DNA of 64,000 nt from G963668435 sp963668435 (GTDB lineage: Bacteria > Latescibacterota > Latescibacteria > Latescibacterales > Latescibacteraceae), in contig CAXXSC010000005.1 in the NCBI GenBank assembly GCA_963668435.2, forward strand, positions 62,001 to 126,000. The letters run 5' to 3'. The position numbers and the translations under genes are program-made. Below are positions 8,338 to 16,820 of the stretch, piece after piece. Every line of letters starts with the position of its first letter. Position 1 is the first letter of the stretch. Under the pieces are notes generated by a model. That model searched no databases. It saw only the letters and a list, made by a program, of their open reading frames with translations, and had not been told where the DNA came from.

Positions 8338-9723
8338 TCAGAAGAAATCGTCGTGGGGTTCGTAAGAGAATTCGCCGAAACGCATATAGTCGCCGATCCA
8401 GTGCAGAAGCAGGGAACCGGTGCGGCCGTTACGCTGTTTCCTGACAATGATCTCAGCAACCTCGCTGACCGGAATATCCTGGTCATATATGGCATACTGC
8501 GGTTCTTGCTGATAGACACTGGCACGGTAAATGAACATGACAATATCGGCGTCCTGCTCGATGGAGCCGGAATCCCTGAGGTCCGACAGGATCGGACGGT
8601 GGTCGCCGGTTCTTTGGTCCGGGGCCCTCGAAAGCTGGCTCAGGGCAAGCACCGGAATATCGAGCTCTTTCGCGATAATCTTGAGCCCGCGGGAAATCGC
8701 GGTGATGTTCTCTATGTGGGACTTGTTCTGTTGCCCCTGCATGAGCTGGAGGTAGTCGACAATAATGAAGCCAACGTCCTGCTCGACCTTGAGACGTTTG
8801 GCTTTCGCGCCGAATTCGTGAATGGAAAGGCCTGGAGTATCATCTATGAATAATTTGCATTCGTGAAGTCTTGCCGCGGCGTCGTTGAGACGGTTCCAGT
8901 CCTCGGGATCGGGTTTCTCCTGATGAAGCCGCGAGCTGTTGAAACGCCCTTCGTTACAGATCAGACGTGTCACCAGCTGAAGTGTCGACATTTCGAGACT
9001 GAAAAAGGCCACGGGAACGCCGGAAAGCGCCGCGTTCTTGGCAATATCGAGGCCGAATGCGGTCTTACCCATCGAGGGCCTTCCCGCGAGAATTATAAGA
9101 TCCGATTTCTGCCAGCCGCCGGTCAGATCGTTGAGCTTGCCGAACCCGGTATCGACACCAGTGACACTGTCACCGGCCTCGGAACGGCGGTGAAGTTCTT
9201 TCTGGGCTTCTATAACCTTCTCGCCCATAGAGACATAGGACTTGGTCTTTCTGAGCTCGGAGATGGTTCTGATACCCGATTCAAGATCCTCGAGAACCGA
9301 ACTCGGATCGGCGGAATCCTCGAAACACTTGTTGCGTTGCTCATTAGAGAGACTGATCAGCTGTCTGAGCAGGTTCTTTTCCCGAAGGACCGAGGCGTGA
9401 TAGCGCATGTTCGCCGAGCTCGCGGTCTCGTTGATCATCGCGGTCAGTGTCGCCTCACCCCCGGCGATCTCAAGCTGTTTTCTTTTCTTCAGGCGGTCGG
9501 CGACAGTAAGCTGGTCAATGGGCAGGTTTTCATCGTACAGGTCGGTTATTGCGCGGAAAATGGCAGCATGGCCCGGTTTCAGGAAATCATCCTCTTTGAG
9601 CAATTCGATAGAAAGACCGATGGTCTCGGTGTCTATCAACATCGCCCCGAGTACTGCGCGTTCCATATCCGGCGCCTGCGGAACCATACGGTCGGCACTC
9701 TTTGGAGTTCTGTTTTCCGCCAT
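8338..9723 (-). CDS. dnaB: Replicative DNA helicase DnaB
   Basis: At 461 residues it has the normal DnaB length. The N-terminal domain opens with VPQAPDMERAVLGAMLID, followed by a linker and a RecA-like ATPase with Walker A GRPSMGKTAF (about 214), Walker B FIIVDYLQLM, and the conserved ALSQLSRAPDQR and LRDSGSIEQDADIVMFIYR segments. DnaB is the hexameric helicase of the replication fork. No intein is present. It begins 2 bases after the uracil-DNA glycosylase stop, and mlaE and mlaF follow. The C-terminus (EFSYEPHDDFF) is slightly extended and acidic. Confidence 0.97.
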   Translation of the reverse strand: MAENRTPKSADRMVPQAPDMERAVLGAMLIDTETIGLSIELLKEDDFLKPGHAAIFRAITDLYDENLPIDQLTVADRLKKRKQLEIAGGEATLTAMINETASSANMRYHASVLREKNLLRQLISLSNEQRNKCFEDSADPSSVLEDLESGIRTISELRKTKSYVSMGEKVIEAQKELHRRSEAGDSVTGVDTGFGKLNDLTGGWQKSDLIILAGRPSMGKTAFGLDIAKNAALSGVPVAFFSLEMSTLQLVTRLICNEGRFNSSRLHQEKPDPEDWNRLNDAAARLHECKLFIDDTPGLSIHEFGAKAKRLKVEQDVGFIIVDYLQLMQGQQNKSHIENITAISRGLKIIAKELDIPVLALSQLSRAPDQRTGDHRPILSDLRDSGSIEQDADIVMFIYRASVYQQEPQYAIYDQDIPVSEVAEIIVRKQRNGRTGSLLLHWIGDYMRFGEFSYEPHDDFF

Positions 9724-9725
9724 CG

Positions 9726-10535
9726 TTACAGCTCCAGCCCGTCGAATTCCCGCCTGACAAGTTTCAAGTCGTCCCAGGCACCCCGTTTCCAGTTCGGATT
9801 CCTGAGAAGGGCGGCGGGGTGATAGGTTACAATGAATTTGACTCCGTGATAATCATGGACCGTGCCACGAAGCGAGCCGAGTGTCGATTTGGTACGAAGA
9901 AGCGTCTGCCCCGAAATACGTCCAAGGGCACAGATGACTTTCGGCTTGATGATCTCGATTTGGCGAAGCAGAATCGGCTCACAGACCTCGATCTCGTCCG
10001 GTTTCGGATCCCTGTTTCCCGGTGGACGGCATTTCAGGATATTGCCGATATAGATATCGTCGCGGCTCAGATGCATAGCCTCGATCATCTTGGTCAGAAG
10101 CTTGCCCGCCCTGCCGACAAACGGTATTCCCTGGGCATCCTCATCGGCACCGGGCGCCTCGCCGATGAACATGATACCGGCATCGGGATTTCCCGCGCCG
10201 AACACCAATTTGTTACGGGTTTGGCCGAGACCGCAGCGTTTGCAGTCAGAGACAGCGGCATAGAGGTCGTCGAGTGAGCCCTGTGCCTGAATATGTTCGT
10301 TATTGATCGTGCTCGTGCTGTCGCTTTTCTGCTCTGCCATCGGTTCCGTTCTGCCCTCCTGCCTCGTGTTGATCTCAGTCGCGTTCATCGGTTTCGCGGA
10401 CGGTGTTCCTGCCGGTACAGCAGCATCCCTGAGGACATCCATAACATCCTCAGGGGAAAGATACCATTCGCGCTCTCCCTTATCCAGACACTGGGAGATA
10501 TATGTCGCCAGAAACGCCCTGTTATTTGCTTTCAT
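9726..10535 (-). CDS. Family 4 uracil-DNA glycosylase
   Basis: The ATG at 10535 gives 269 residues; a longer version from 10568 would overlap rpoZ by 47 bases instead of 14. The catalytic domain spans about residues 90-269: CKRCGLGQTRNKLVFG, then GEAPGADEDAQG and the late motif HPAALLRNP. Cysteines at CKRC, in ILKCRPPGNR and in EVCEPILLRQ fit the 4Fe-4S cluster of family 4 UDGs, which remove uracil from DNA. The N-terminal 80 residues are variable and Lys/Thr/Ala-rich, including a short segment also seen before the UDG domain in other bacteria. It sits between rpoZ and dnaB in one operon. Confidence 0.92.
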   Translation of the reverse strand: MKANNRAFLATYISQCLDKGEREWYLSPEDVMDVLRDAAVPAGTPSAKPMNATEINTRQEGRTEPMAEQKSDSTSTINNEHIQAQGSLDDLYAAVSDCKRCGLGQTRNKLVFGAGNPDAGIMFIGEAPGADEDAQGIPFVGRAGKLLTKMIEAMHLSRDDIYIGNILKCRPPGNRDPKPDEIEVCEPILLRQIEIIKPKVICALGRISGQTLLRTKSTLGSLRGTVHDYHGVKFIVTYHPAALLRNPNWKRGAWDDLKLVRREFDGLEL

Positions 10536-10836
10536 TATCCGTATCTTCGGAATCTTTTTTCGCTTCAACCACTTTTTTCGCCGACCTGACTGGCTTTGCT
10601 GCCTCAGCAGGCTCTTCGGGCTTTTCGTAGGTGAAAGCTATGTTTTCCTCATTGTAGAGCTTGTGCAGCACAACGCTGATAGGCTTGATCTCGGTTTCAG
10701 GGCCGAGATATTTCATGGCCTTGGAATTGAACTCACGGGCTTTTTTCGAGAGTGCGATCACCAGCTCGTAAGGATTGGCATCCATTTCCTCGAAACTCTG
10801 ACCACCGATATCGACCTCTACGTTTTTAAAGTCCAT
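10522..10836 (-). CDS. rpoZ: RNA polymerase omega subunit
   Basis: This 104-residue protein carries the omega core NPYELVIALSKKAREFN, followed by a region with TEIKPISVVLHKLYNEE and a charged Ala/Lys/Glu-rich tail. Omega assists assembly of the polymerase beta-prime subunit. The gene starts inside the last 11 bases of gmk, the classical gmk-rpoZ arrangement, and its end overlaps the start of the UDG gene. The spacing of the core resembles the omega proteins of FCB bacteria more than that of proteobacteria. Confidence 0.88.
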   Translation of the reverse strand: MDFKNVEVDIGGQSFEEMDANPYELVIALSKKAREFNSKAMKYLGPETEIKPISVVLHKLYNEENIAFTYEKPEEPAEAAKPVRSAKKVVEAKKDSEDTDNESK

Positions 10837-11458
10837 CTATTGCGCTCCTCCATGAAGTTAATTGTGGTAATATGCGATCTGATTTAAGTTTTTCAGCCGT
10901 TATAAGCGCGGTGAGGCAATCCACAGCATGATCGAAATCGTCGTTGATGACGATGTAATTATAATCGGGCATACAGCGGATCTCGCCGGGCGCGGCATTG
11001 AGACGTTTTTCTATCATTTCCTGTGATTCGGTATTTCGTTTCCTGAGACGGTCCTCCAAGGCTTCCGGCGAGGGCGGCGCGATAAAAACAAGCACTGCCT
11101 CGGGAAAGCTTTTCCTGATATTGAACGCCCCGACAGTATCGGTGTCCAGCACGAGAACTCCGCCGTTTTCAAGCGACTCGTTTATCGTCGAGACCAGCGT
11201 ACCGTAGCGCTTGCTGTGGACCTCCGCCCATTCGGCAAACGCACCTTCCTCTATACAGCGGTCGAACGTCACGTCACTGACAAAACGGTAGTTAACACCA
11301 TCGACCTCGCCGTTTCTCGGTGCCCTTGTTGTCACCGACACCGAAAAAGATATATCATCAAACTTCTTGAACACTTCGTTGAGAAGGCTTGTTTTGCCCG
11401 CTCCGGAAGGTGCCGATACTACGAATAGTATTCCGGCGGATGAAACATGTTCCGTCAT
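10826..11458 (-). CDS. gmk: Guanylate kinase
   Basis: A 210-residue protein of normal length. The P-loop is SAPSGAGKTSL near residue 15. The GMP-binding part shows SVSVTTRAPRNGEVDGVNYRF and the lid region AEWAEVHSKRYGT. It phosphorylates GMP to GDP with ATP. It lies between yicC and rpoZ, a common bacterial order, and overlaps rpoZ by 11 bases. Confidence 0.96.
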   Translation of the reverse strand: MTEHVSSAGILFVVSAPSGAGKTSLLNEVFKKFDDISFSVSVTTRAPRNGEVDGVNYRFVSDVTFDRCIEEGAFAEWAEVHSKRYGTLVSTINESLENGGVLVLDTDTVGAFNIRKSFPEAVLVFIAPPSPEALEDRLRKRNTESQEMIEKRLNAAPGEIRCMPDYNYIVINDDFDHAVDCLTALITAEKLKSDRILPQLTSWRSAIDGL

Positions 11459-11521
11459 TCTGTGCCCCTGACCTTGCTTCTTGAAACCGCGTCCAAAACG
11501 TGAACGGATGCAAAAGCCTGC

Positions 11522-12400
11522 TTACTCGACATTATCGGCCTGCTCGCGAAGTTTCTCGAGCTCTTCCTTGATTGTCACCACAAGCTGTGCGATATCGGCG
11601 TTTGAGGATTTCGAGGCTATGGTATTGGCCTCCCTGTTCATTTCCTGCAGAAGGAACGACAGGCGCTTGCCCGAGCTTTTCTTTCCGGTCAGTTCCGCGG
11701 AGAACTGGTTGCAGTGCGATTTCAGCCTGACAATCTCCTCGGTGATATCGACACGGTCGGCATAGAGCGACAGCTCCATCGTGAAACGGTTCTCATCGAA
11801 ATTCTCTTTGCCGAGCAGTTTCTCAATTTTCGAACGGAGACGTTCCGCATTGGCACTCACAGCCTCAGGTGCGCGGGCATCGATATCAACGACAACATTC
11901 TCGATAGTCGCCAGGCGGCTTTTCATGTCCGCACCTATGGCCTCGCCCTCGTTCTCCCGCATAACTGTGTGGGCCTTGAACGCTGTCTCGATGGCCTCTT
12001 TGAGGACAGGCAGCAGCAGTTCATTATCGAATTCGCTTTCACCGCGAACAATGACATCGGGAAGGGTCAGCAACGATTTCGCATCGACCCCGCTCTCGAT
12101 ACCATGGTCTTCCGCCAGCTTACCGGCCGCCTCGAGATAGGCTTTGGCAAGATCGAAATCGATTGTCACCGAGCTGTCGGACACGGTGATACGCTCGACA
12201 TTGACATTCATCGACACACGGCCGCGTGTGGTGTATTTCTGGGCTATTTTCCGTATCTCAGGCTCGAACTCGTTCAGGTAGCGCGGCGTCTTCATCTTGA
12301 GATCGAGGAAGCGGCCGTTTACGCTCGATATCTCGACAGCAACGGAAATATCGCCGCTGTTTTTTTCAGCTTTGCCAAAACCGGTCATGCTCCGTATCAC
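11522..12400 (-). CDS. yicC: YicC-family endoribonuclease
   Basis: This 292-residue protein begins MIRSMTGFGKAE and ends with a helix KEELEKLREQADNVE, both diagnostic of the YicC family. E. coli YicC is reported to be an endoribonuclease that affects small-RNA stability. The start is GTG at 12400 with AAGGAGA 6-8 bases upstream; the next ATG is too far from that site. gmk follows 63 bases later. The promoter probably lies in 12401-12570, but I see no convincing hexamers. Confidence 0.93.
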   Translation of the reverse strand: MIRSMTGFGKAEKNSGDISVAVEISSVNGRFLDLKMKTPRYLNEFEPEIRKIAQKYTTRGRVSMNVNVERITVSDSSVTIDFDLAKAYLEAAGKLAEDHGIESGVDAKSLLTLPDVIVRGESEFDNELLLPVLKEAIETAFKAHTVMRENEGEAIGADMKSRLATIENVVVDIDARAPEAVSANAERLRSKIEKLLGKENFDENRFTMELSLYADRVDITEEIVRLKSHCNQFSAELTGKKSSGKRLSFLLQEMNREANTIASKSSNADIAQLVVTIKEELEKLREQADNVE

Positions 12401-12574
12401 AGAGACTCTCCTTTTCTTCGAAATATCAACACCTTGGACGCGGAACGCAAGACAGGTGGAAAAACGCCGACAGTGTTTCGAATGTATCTTTGTAATATAA
12501 TAATCTTTTCGCCCGAAAACAACCGTACAGCGCCGAGGTCACAATATATTCATTTAAAATTTTCCGCAAAACAC

Positions 12575-12603
12575 TTGCACAAGGAACGCTTTTTTGCTAT
12601 TTT
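12575..12603 (+). promoter_or_regulatory. Promoter of tRNA-Ser
   Basis: TTGCAC (12575-12580), a 17-base spacer and TATTTT (12598-12603) place the transcription start about 8 bases before the tRNA. The rest of 12401-12574 is AT-rich and holds the yicC leader on the other strand. Confidence 0.6.
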
Positions 12604-12617
12604 AGTAATTCTCAGAC

Positions 12618-12709
12618 GGAGAGGTGACCGAGTTGGCTGAAGGTGCTCGCCTGCTAAGCGAGTGGTGGCCACAAGCTTCCCCAGGGTTCGAATCCCTGCC
12701 TCTCCGCCA
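12618..12709 (+). tRNA. tRNA-Ser (anticodon GCT)
   Basis: The acceptor stem GGAGAGG pairs with CCTCTCC, followed by discriminator G and encoded CCA. The anticodon stem CTCGC/GCGAG holds the loop CTGCTAA with anticodon GCT (12653-12655). A long variable arm (TGGTGGCCACAAGCTTCCCC) marks it as class II, and the T arm GGGTTCGAATCCC is canonical. It reads AGC and AGU serine codons. It stands alone between yicC and an unknown gene. I see no att-like duplication of its 3' end nearby. Confidence 0.97.
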
Positions 12710-12726
12710 TTTTCATGGCCCTGACC

Positions 12727-12750
12727 AACCGCCCGCGTGGCGGTTTTTTT
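12727..12750 (+). terminator. Rho-independent terminator after tRNA-Ser
   Basis: The stem AACCGCC/GGCGGTT with a 5-base loop is followed by a run of seven T (12744-12750), 18 bases after the tRNA. Confidence 0.85.
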
Positions 12751-12804
12751 GTGCCCGTCCAAATTCCCTAAACAATCTTCCGGACACAACACCGATTCAA
12801 GCTG

Positions 12805-13254
12805 TTACAGGAGCCCCTCGGGAATGTCGGAGTTTTCGAGCCCGGTGCCTGATTGGGCGGGACCGGATGCTTTCGGCGTTGGCTTGGGCGCTTGTTTCGG
12901 CGGGGCAGGCTGGTCTACATGGTCAAGACCAGCGACATCGAGTGTCTGGAAATCCCCTGCGGGCACCTCCGGCGCCGCTGCGGAAAACCCGACATCACTG
13001 CCGTCTTCTCCATTCAGAACCGCCTGGGCGGTGCCGTTAACCACCCTCCCGATAATATCCTTGAAATCACTGAGATAAAGGCAGACGATACCGTCCTCGA
13101 GCCATTTCGGCCAGGAAACCATCAACGGCATCCGTGCGGTATCCTTCTGCTGCGCCTCGACAAGACCGGACCGAAGCTGGTTTCTCAGTTCCATACTCTC
13201 ATTGACATGAACAACAAAAAAATCGTCCTGGGGAATGCTGTCTGTATCGCTCAT
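12805..13254 (-). CDS. Hypothetical acidic protein with a proline-rich tail
   Basis: I start at ATG 13254 (149 residues), which follows GAGGGAGAAACC, a good ribosome site. The frame runs 17 codons further upstream without one. I do not recognise the family. The N-terminal half (DDFFVVHVNESMELRNQLRS, then MPLMVSWPKWLEDGIVCLYL and DFKDIIGRVVNG) looks like a compact globular domain. The C-terminal third is disordered and rich in Pro, Ala and Lys (PAPPKQAPKPTPK). There is no signal peptide or membrane helix, so it is probably cytosolic. It stands alone between the tRNA and the HTH gene. Confidence 0.6.
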   Translation of the reverse strand: MSDTDSIPQDDFFVVHVNESMELRNQLRSGLVEAQQKDTARMPLMVSWPKWLEDGIVCLYLSDFKDIIGRVVNGTAQAVLNGEDGSDVGFSAAAPEVPAGDFQTLDVAGLDHVDQPAPPKQAPKPTPKASGPAQSGTGLENSDIPEGLL

Positions 13255-13455
13255 GGTTTCTCCCTCACTGTCACGTGCTCTCAAAACCCTGAAAAACACG
13301 ATCATCGTATTCTAAATTGCTGAAACCGGCCGCCGCGCCCTCCTGTCGTTTCGACAGCTAAGCCGCGGGGACGAAAAACATTTGCATTATACTACCCGTT
13401 CACATATTTTACCAATAAATTAATGGAAAAGTGCCAATCTTTCTTTGAGGCGACA

Positions 13456-13977
13456 ATGGCGAAAGATTATCTGACAGTGACCGAGGCCGCCGACCGTCTG
13501 GCGGTTTCGCCGAGAACAATCCAGCGCTACTGCAAACAGGGACGCCTCAATTACAAATGGGTCACCGGAAAACGTCACCGCGAGCTCCGCATCATTCCCC
13601 CGATCCCCGTTGCCGACCTTCCCGGCGTAAAGCAGAAAAAAGAGCTGGGCCCCGACGATTTTGTCAGCATCACCGATTTCAAGGTCACTGTCGACGAGCT
13701 CAGGACTATCCTTCTTGAGCAGGAGCGCCGTTTTGACGAGCTCGAAAACAAGATCACCGAGCTTAAAAACGCTGTCTCAAACTCCTCACAGCGTGTCGAA
13801 ACTTTCCAGGCTGATGTCCATGAGCAGGAAATCATATCCCGGGCACGTCAGATTGTCGATGATTTCAACGCGGTCCGCCCGGTGGAAAAGAAACTCATCC
13901 TCACGATGGCCAAAGAGCTCAAGGCCCACGGCGATTTCCTGAAAAGCCTCGGCATGACACCAACAGATCAGACATAG
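13456..13977 (+). CDS. HTH (excisionase/MerR-like) DNA-binding protein with coiled coil
   Basis: The ATG at 13456 has GAGG 5 bases upstream and gives 173 residues; an earlier ATG at 13423 lacks a ribosome site. Residues 4-50 form a helix_turn_helix_17-like domain (LTVTEAADRLAVSPRTIQRYCKQG, then NYKWVTGKRHRELR), as in excisionases and plasmid-type regulators. A heptad-rich coiled coil covers about 80-125, and the C-terminal part is helical. It probably binds DNA as an oligomer. It is 173 bases upstream of blaI module 2, but that module has its own promoter, so a link is unproven. Confidence 0.7.
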   Translation: MAKDYLTVTEAADRLAVSPRTIQRYCKQGRLNYKWVTGKRHRELRIIPPIPVADLPGVKQKKELGPDDFVSITDFKVTVDELRTILLEQERRFDELENKITELKNAVSNSSQRVETFQADVHEQEIISRARQIVDDFNAVRPVEKKLILTMAKELKAHGDFLKSLGMTPTDQT

Positions 13978-14095
13978 GTTAAGGGCACTTCTATTTAATC
14001 CTTTTTTCCGCAAATTTCCTCATTTTGAGCCAACGGTTTTACACAATTAATTTCAAATACGGCTTATTCGCAAAACATCTCGATAAAATTTTCTC

Positions 14096-14124
14096 TTGAC
14101 AAACTAAGACATCTGTATTAGCAT
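14096..14124 (+). promoter_or_regulatory. Promoter and operator of BlaI module 2
   Basis: TTGACA (14096-14101), a 17-base spacer and TAGCAT (14119-14124). An inverted repeat CTAAGACA-TC-TGTATTAG (14104-14121; 7 of 8 positions pair) fills the spacer and enters the -10. Its core ACA-NN-TGT is the core of known BlaI/MecI operators. Autorepression is inferred. Confidence 0.65.
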
Positions 14125-14150
14125 GCTTTCATACACTGAAAGGACATGCC

Positions 14151-14534
14151 ATGGAAGATACCAGGAAAGAACTGTCGAAAACCGAATGGTCGCTGATGAA
14201 AATCTGCTGGTCCCTGGGCTCGGCATATGCCCGTGATATCCATGAAGAGAGCCTGAAAGACAAGTCCCGCGGCTACCAGACAGTCAAAACGATGCTGGAC
14301 AGGATCGCTGAGAAGGGTTATCTCAGGCGCGAAGCGGACGGTGCCCGCTGGCGTTATATCCCAACTGTTTCGCAAACGGCCTTGGTGAACAGGGCGATCG
14401 AATCGTTTCTCAGTGATGTCCTTGATAACCGAGTTGCGCCGCTTTTCGCCCATCTTGTCGACAGGGATCGACTCAGCGATGACGAAATCGTACGGCTCAA
14501 ACGGCTCATCGAAGAACAGGAGTCGACCTCATGA
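14151..14534 (+). CDS. BlaI/MecI/CopY-family transcriptional repressor (module 2)
   Basis: A 127-residue protein with a winged helix at the N-terminus (KTEWSLMKICWSLGSAYARDIHEE, then SRGYQTVKTMLDRIAEKGYL and a wing DGARWRYIPTVS) and a C-terminal dimerisation segment (AIESFLSDVLDNR). It is the partner of the M56 gene that starts at its stop codon (ATGA overlap). It is diverged from the module 1 and 3 repressors, consistent with its different operator. The ribosome site is AAAGGA, 7 bases before ATG. Confidence 0.9.
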   Translation: MEDTRKELSKTEWSLMKICWSLGSAYARDIHEESLKDKSRGYQTVKTMLDRIAEKGYLRREADGARWRYIPTVSQTALVNRAIESFLSDVLDNRVAPLFAHLVDRDRLSDDEIVRLKRLIEEQESTS

Positions 14535-16753
14535 CAATGGAAGGACTCACAACCGGGATCGAAACACTCGCGAGCGGCATTCTCTCGGCGGGTATACAGG
14601 CGCTTGTCATGTCACTGGCGATTTTCCTCGTCGAACGTATTTACAGGAAAGCACCGCCGCTTCTCATGCACTGGCTCTGGTTCCTCGTAATCCTCAGGCT
14701 GGCACTGCCTTTCAATCCACCGCTGCCGGAACAGTTCGAGAACATGCTCTCCCGACGTGCCGCAACCGTGATCGACAGTATCCGCGGCAGGAGCATCGAG
14801 ATGGCGGGAATATCGACCACAGGAGACAGCGCACCTGAAAAAAACGTGGAAAGCCTTGCGAAATCACCCGAAAATACAGTCGAAGAAAAACCGCTGTACC
14901 TTCCCTCGCGGCGCCTGATAAGTGACTTCTGGGCGTTAACCACAATACTGCTCGCATTGATCACCCTCTTGCGTATCGGCTCAGCAAGAAGGCTCATCCG
15001 CCATTGCAGCCCCGTATATGACCGGGAACTGAACAGGCTCCTGACCTCGTTGCGAATAAGGCTGGGCCTTAACCGTGACGTGAGCCTTTACACTATCGAA
15101 GATAAATTTCTGGACGTTCCGGCGGTGAGCGGCATACAGGAACCGATTGTTATCGTTCCCGCAGGCATGCTCAAGTCATGGAAGACTGATGAGCTTGCCC
15201 CCATCCTCCTGCATGAACTGGCACATATCAGGCGGAACGATCTTGTCATCAACGCTTTCCAGATAGCTGTTCAGATTTTCCACGCGTTCAATCCGGCGGC
15301 ATGGTATGCGAACATGCGTATTCGCGATTGCCGCGAGGAACTCTGCGACGATATCGCGGTCTCCACGCTCGACAGGAACAGGAAGATATATTCCTCGAGC
15401 ATTCTCCGGGTTATGGAACGCATATCTGGCCGTCCCGCACTTTGCGGCCTCTGTATCGCTGTTGCCGGACGTAAAAGCCGGGTGGTCAGGCGCATTGAGC
15501 GCATCATGAGCGGCGAATATCGTATTGTCGCGAAACTTCCGCTTTTTTCAAGCCTGCTCCTGGCGTTGATTATTATGATGGGCGCCGTTCTCTCTTTCGC
15601 GGCATCTTCGCTTGACGACAAATCCCAAATGCCGTTCAGCAAGGACATCCCTTTCAGCGCAACAATCCTTCACGAGATCGATGAAACGTTGTTCATCCCG
15701 CACACGTACCCGGTGGACACGGATCCGCTGCAAGAACTTCAGTACATGATATCACTGGGAGAGACACCGGTATCCAACCTGCAAATCCTCGCCATCGCAG
15801 ATAAAGATCTGTACATTCGCAAAACCACTGAGGTGCTGGCTCAAACAATCGGCTCCAAAACTAATATGGCCCCGTCAATCGTTATCGCCGAAAAATTCAG
15901 CGCAAAACGGGCCGAACACGCCCCTCTCGTTATCATGGATGCCGCCATGCTGACAACAACACCGACTAACGGAAACGAGCTCAGACGTTATCTGGAAAAA
16001 GGCGGGTTCCTCTATGCCGATGTTGTCAATGATGCCATTTCTTTCGTGCTGGTGGAAAAATGGCTGCTCGGCACACTCCGCAAAATTCTGGGCCCGTATG
16101 CCGAGATTAAACCAATCGACACTGATCATCCGCTCTTTTTCAGCTACTATTCCTTTCTCGATGGCGCACCCAACGGCAGCAGCATGCATCGTTCACAGGT
16201 CCCGCTTTACGGTGCCTGGCTGGACGGCCGTCTCTGCGCGGTTATCACCTGCCGGGGCCTCCTGAAGAAATGGCGTACAAGCAATGGACAAGGCGCCCAG
16301 GTCAAGTTCGGCGTCAATCTCTTTGTCCACGCCCTTTTCCAGAAGGATGGCATGTTGTACCGTCACATGTTCAGCCCTGATAGTGAAACCGATACCGTCC
16401 AGTCCAACGGTCATACACGGCGCGGTTCGACGATTGTGATCCAGACACCCTCGCCTATCGTAAAAGGCAGCATCAGGGTGTCGCTGGGGGAAAAAACCCT
16501 CTATGTCAACAGGGATTACATCGCCAATTACGACAAGAAGGAAATCCTGCTTCTCGCACCCGAGGCCCTGAAACCCGGCGCCGACATCACGATCCGCTAT
16601 GACGAGGCAACAGAAAACGGGAAATCACTCGACATTATCCTGTTTGAAAAAAGCAAAGAACGCGCAGGCAACGGCTCCGGCAAAGGGCAGACGATCATTC
16701 CCATGACCGCGCGCGTGGGATTCGAGAACGGTCAGAGACTCTACATGTTCTGA
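14531..16753 (+). CDS. BlaR1-like M56 membrane metallopeptidase fused to a DUF4159-like domain
   Basis: 740 residues. The M56 part has hydrophobic segments near residues 14-34, 43-62, 132-150 and 334-357, the zinc motif HELAH (228-232), and REELCDD (about 268-274) with the likely third ligand. Where BlaR1 has a penicillin sensor, this protein has an extracytoplasmic DUF4159-like domain (about 385-615). Its landmarks are LRRYLEKGGFLYAD, the DHPLFFSYYSF motif near 532, a GRLCAVITCRGLLKKW segment and GVNLFVHALF. The six array proteins at 27.4-36.6 kb share these landmarks. The last 110 residues form an extra beta-rich region. It is coupled to blaI by a 4-base overlap. The inferred role is sensing and proteolytic derepression; the signal is unknown. 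Confidence 0.85.
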   Translation: MTMEGLTTGIETLASGILSAGIQALVMSLAIFLVERIYRKAPPLLMHWLWFLVILRLALPFNPPLPEQFENMLSRRAATVIDSIRGRSIEMAGISTTGDSAPEKNVESLAKSPENTVEEKPLYLPSRRLISDFWALTTILLALITLLRIGSARRLIRHCSPVYDRELNRLLTSLRIRLGLNRDVSLYTIEDKFLDVPAVSGIQEPIVIVPAGMLKSWKTDELAPILLHELAHIRRNDLVINAFQIAVQIFHAFNPAAWYANMRIRDCREELCDDIAVSTLDRNRKIYSSSILRVMERISGRPALCGLCIAVAGRKSRVVRRIERIMSGEYRIVAKLPLFSSLLLALIIMMGAVLSFAASSLDDKSQMPFSKDIPFSATILHEIDETLFIPHTYPVDTDPLQELQYMISLGETPVSNLQILAIADKDLYIRKTTEVLAQTIGSKTNMAPSIVIAEKFSAKRAEHAPLVIMDAAMLTTTPTNGNELRRYLEKGGFLYADVVNDAISFVLVEKWLLGTLRKILGPYAEIKPIDTDHPLFFSYYSFLDGAPNGSSMHRSQVPLYGAWLDGRLCAVITCRGLLKKWRTSNGQGAQVKFGVNLFVHALFQKDGMLYRHMFSPDSETDTVQSNGHTRRGSTIVIQTPSPIVKGSIRVSLGEKTLYVNRDYIANYDKKEILLLAPEALKPGADITIRYDEATENGKSLDIILFEKSKERAGNGSGKGQTIIPMTARVGFENGQRLYMF

Positions 16754-16820
16754 TCTCACAATACCAGCGAGATCGAACAGAAAACATTGTGACAGGCAGA
16801 TAGTCAACGGGGTGAAATTT

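Noticed and set aside
12550..12792. 80-codon minus-strand frame across tRNA-Ser
   Set aside because: It overlaps the tRNA and its promoter; a peptide from antisense tRNA is a common annotation error.
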